64,000 nt of DNA from Coffea arabica (Eukaryota; Streptophyta; Magnoliopsida; Gentianales; Rubiaceae). The notes under the pieces are model-generated. The model was not told the DNA's origin, did not search any database, and saw only the letters and a program-made list of their open reading frames with translations. Where the stretch lies: NCBI RefSeq assembly GCF_036785885.1, contig NC_092323.1, forward strand, positions 19,786,501-19,850,500. Reading direction: 5' to 3'. The translations under genes were made by a program, and so were the position numbers. Position 1 is the stretch's first letter, and each line of letters begins with the position of its first letter. Below, one piece after another: positions 62,229 through 64,000 of this stretch.

Positions 62229-64000
62229 TGTGACGCCCCCACTTCTCCCAAGGGCGATCCCAAGGGTATCCACGGGACGCCTGCCCAACTCTCGCCAGGA
62301 CTCAAGACAATTCCCGTTCAAACTTAATACAATAATAGCTAATACGACGAGACAAGGTAAGAAAGTGAAGTCGCTTTCATATATAAATATCCGATCTTAC
62401 ACCACAAGTTTAAAATACATCAATTTTTCAAAAATATGTAACTGCCAAAAGATGTCTAATCAATTACAGTCGAAACTCTAATACAAAAGTTCATCCCAAT
62501 GGTTTCTCCAAACTGTACTCCATATCCGTTCCTGTTAAGAAAAACAAATCTAAAGAGTGAGCGATTGCTCGTGAGACCAAGAAACACACATGCAAGCACG
62601 TTGTCCAAGTAACAATCCCATTTAACAAGTAAAATAGTAATACTCAAGTAAATAATAATTCGGGCGAGAAAATAAACAGGAACAATTCAATAATAAAAGA
62701 GCTCTCAGGAGTTACGTTCCACTTGCTTTGTCAATACTCGATCAATCACCTCCCCGCAATGACACTCCGTCAACTGGGTCGGTATTTAGTCCGTAAAAAC
62801 TTCACTTACTCGTTCCCCGTTCACCATTGCATACCCTAGTACTGGGCCCATTCTTCTTTTATATAAGGCGATACTACTCGAGTATGCCAAGTAAGACCTC
62901 TTAATAGATCAATCTTATGTTTTTCTCATGGCTCGCCAAGGTTCCTGACCAAATCCATGCCGAATCGAGTCCAAGGTCGGCCAGTGAGATTTGGGCGTCC
63001 CCCATTATTACCGCTAAGAGTCGAGAAGATTCACTCCAAACGACTTATGCAACCATAGCATAATTAATCATTGAAACACTTCACTTAAATATTCACTTCA
63101 AATAATTCATTTCAAGTAATTCAAATACACTTCACTTAAATGAGAACGAGTGCAATAAAGTACACACTCGACTCGGCATTTTCATAATACTCAATCACTA
63201 ATAACAATTAAGCATGTAACACTTTTTCACATACTTGACACTCACCAAGTAATATAAGGAAGTAGTGCACAATTCAAGTGTTTAGGTGTCTGCAGTGAGA
63301 TCCTCTTAAAGGTCTTCTTGAGTGCCTGAGCAAACAATGATTAACTATCACTCACTATCACTTATAAATCTCTTGTTAATAAGAGAGATCGTACACTTGT
63401 ACAATCTAAGAAAATGTCATGAAATAGAGCTTTATTTGCTCAAAATCCAAGGTTCAAAAGTGGTGTTTAACAATACAAGGAAAACTGATTTCCTTCATGA
63501 AAGCAAGTCCAAAATGGTCAATTAATATTGAAGGATAGGGAAGAGTTTCCAAAAACTCAATTCTCATCAAGTTCGAAAATTTCAGATTTGAAGGGTGATT
63601 TTTGAAAAATCGTATCTTACACTTTGTAGGTCCAAAATTGGAAAATTTGGTACCGTTGGAAACTAGTTCAAAGTACTAAAAGTTTCTAGAAGACACTTTT
63701 CTAAGATTTTAAATGGAAGACACTCAAATTTCTGCTTAAAGTGGCTAACTTACATTTCCAAGACAGATTCGGGTTTGGTTTTTGGCAAATTTAAAAATTT
63801 GAAAAAATTCACAGAATGTGAACGAACCTTTGAAATTTGTACCTCAATTAGAATTCCAATCAAGGTTTAAAACACAATAAGCGGAACTAAAATCGAAGTT
63901 TCGAACATTAAGATATAGCAGTCCAAAGTTAGCTAAAAATAATTACAGATTGAACATTTTTCAGATTTGAAAAACGACTTTGGTCCATAATTGGTCTTGG
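62229..64000 (-). mobile_element. Probable Ty3/gypsy (Tekay/Del-like) LTR terminus, runs off window
   Basis: It starts abruptly inside gag with TGTGACGCCCCCAC, the reverse complement of a …GGGGGCGTCACA LTR end that I associate with plant Tekay/Del elements. No coding region up to the window edge, in agreement with a multi-kilobase LTR. The rest of the element lies outside. The lineage call is from memory of the terminus and needs a search. Confidence 0.5.

Noticed and set aside
62209..62481. 90-codon frame across the gag/LTR boundary
   Set aside because: It spans an insertion junction and has no conserved sequence.

Overview
This is plant nuclear DNA, probably from a eudicot. The evidence is AT-rich intergenic sequence, a multi-exon RING-H2 E3 ligase gene with GT-AG introns, and a dense nested population of plant transposable elements: Ty3/gypsy chromovirus, Ty1/copia SIRE-like, a small non-autonomous LTR element, FAR1/Mutator-type elements, hAT-like and Mutator-like MITEs, and a pararetrovirus-like element. 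I cannot name the species. Only one gene looks like an ordinary host gene, the RING-H2 ligase at 18988-21911 (five coding exons, 544 aa, with a leader intron).

Layout. 1-3949: 3' part of a decayed Ty3/gypsy chromovirus with its 402-bp 3' LTR. 3950-9800: AT-rich intergenic sequence with a 157-bp tandem duplication, a 243-bp hAT-like MITE with 8-bp target-site duplication (TSD), a 153-bp palindromic Mutator-like MITE, and a 259-bp Mutator-like MITE with a perfect 9-bp TSD. 9838-15609: Mutator/FAR1-derived region with a FAR1 + SWIM ORF lacking the transposase core, a 132-bp tandem array and a Mutator-type 3' terminus. 16900-21911: the E3 ligase gene. 23928-36185: an old copia gag relic split by two insertions, a 1,780-bp non-autonomous LTR element (24224-26003, TSD CCTTT) and a 9,860-bp SIRE-like copia element on the minus strand (26242-36101, TSD GACCT) with gag, one long pol frame and an extra 3' ORF. 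39173-44681: a minus-strand pararetrovirus-like unit bounded by two copies of the same tRNA-Met primer-binding-site sequence, with a capsid-like ORF and a protease ORF but no reverse transcriptase. 47028-50779: 2.7 copies of a tandem repeat of about 1.33-1.42 kb. 50900-56861: a 5,962-bp Mutator-like element with long terminal inverted repeats and a perfect 9-bp TSD. 57897-58049: second copy of the 153-bp MITE. 59220-62228: a deleted SIRE-like relative. 62229-64000: terminus of another, probably Ty3/gypsy, LTR.

How the parts relate. The SIRE-like element at 26-36 kb and the relic at 59-62 kb are one family. Both LTRs carry arrays of the palindrome CGGACGTCCG upstream of the TATA box, and the full element has a third array in front of its 3' ORF, suggesting a second promoter. 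The Mutator-type sequences at 7.6, 15.6, 50.9, 54.0 and 56.8 kb share a terminal motif that can form a hairpin in at least three copies. The most unusual object is the pararetrovirus-like unit. Its order (promoter, leader, primer site, second leader part, capsid-like ORF, protease ORF, a further ORF preceded by a good splice acceptor) fits a circular reverse-transcribing genome, but it lacks a polymerase and so would depend on another element.

Limits: everything here was read by eye. Family names rest on recognised motifs, not database searches, and percent identities are hand counts.
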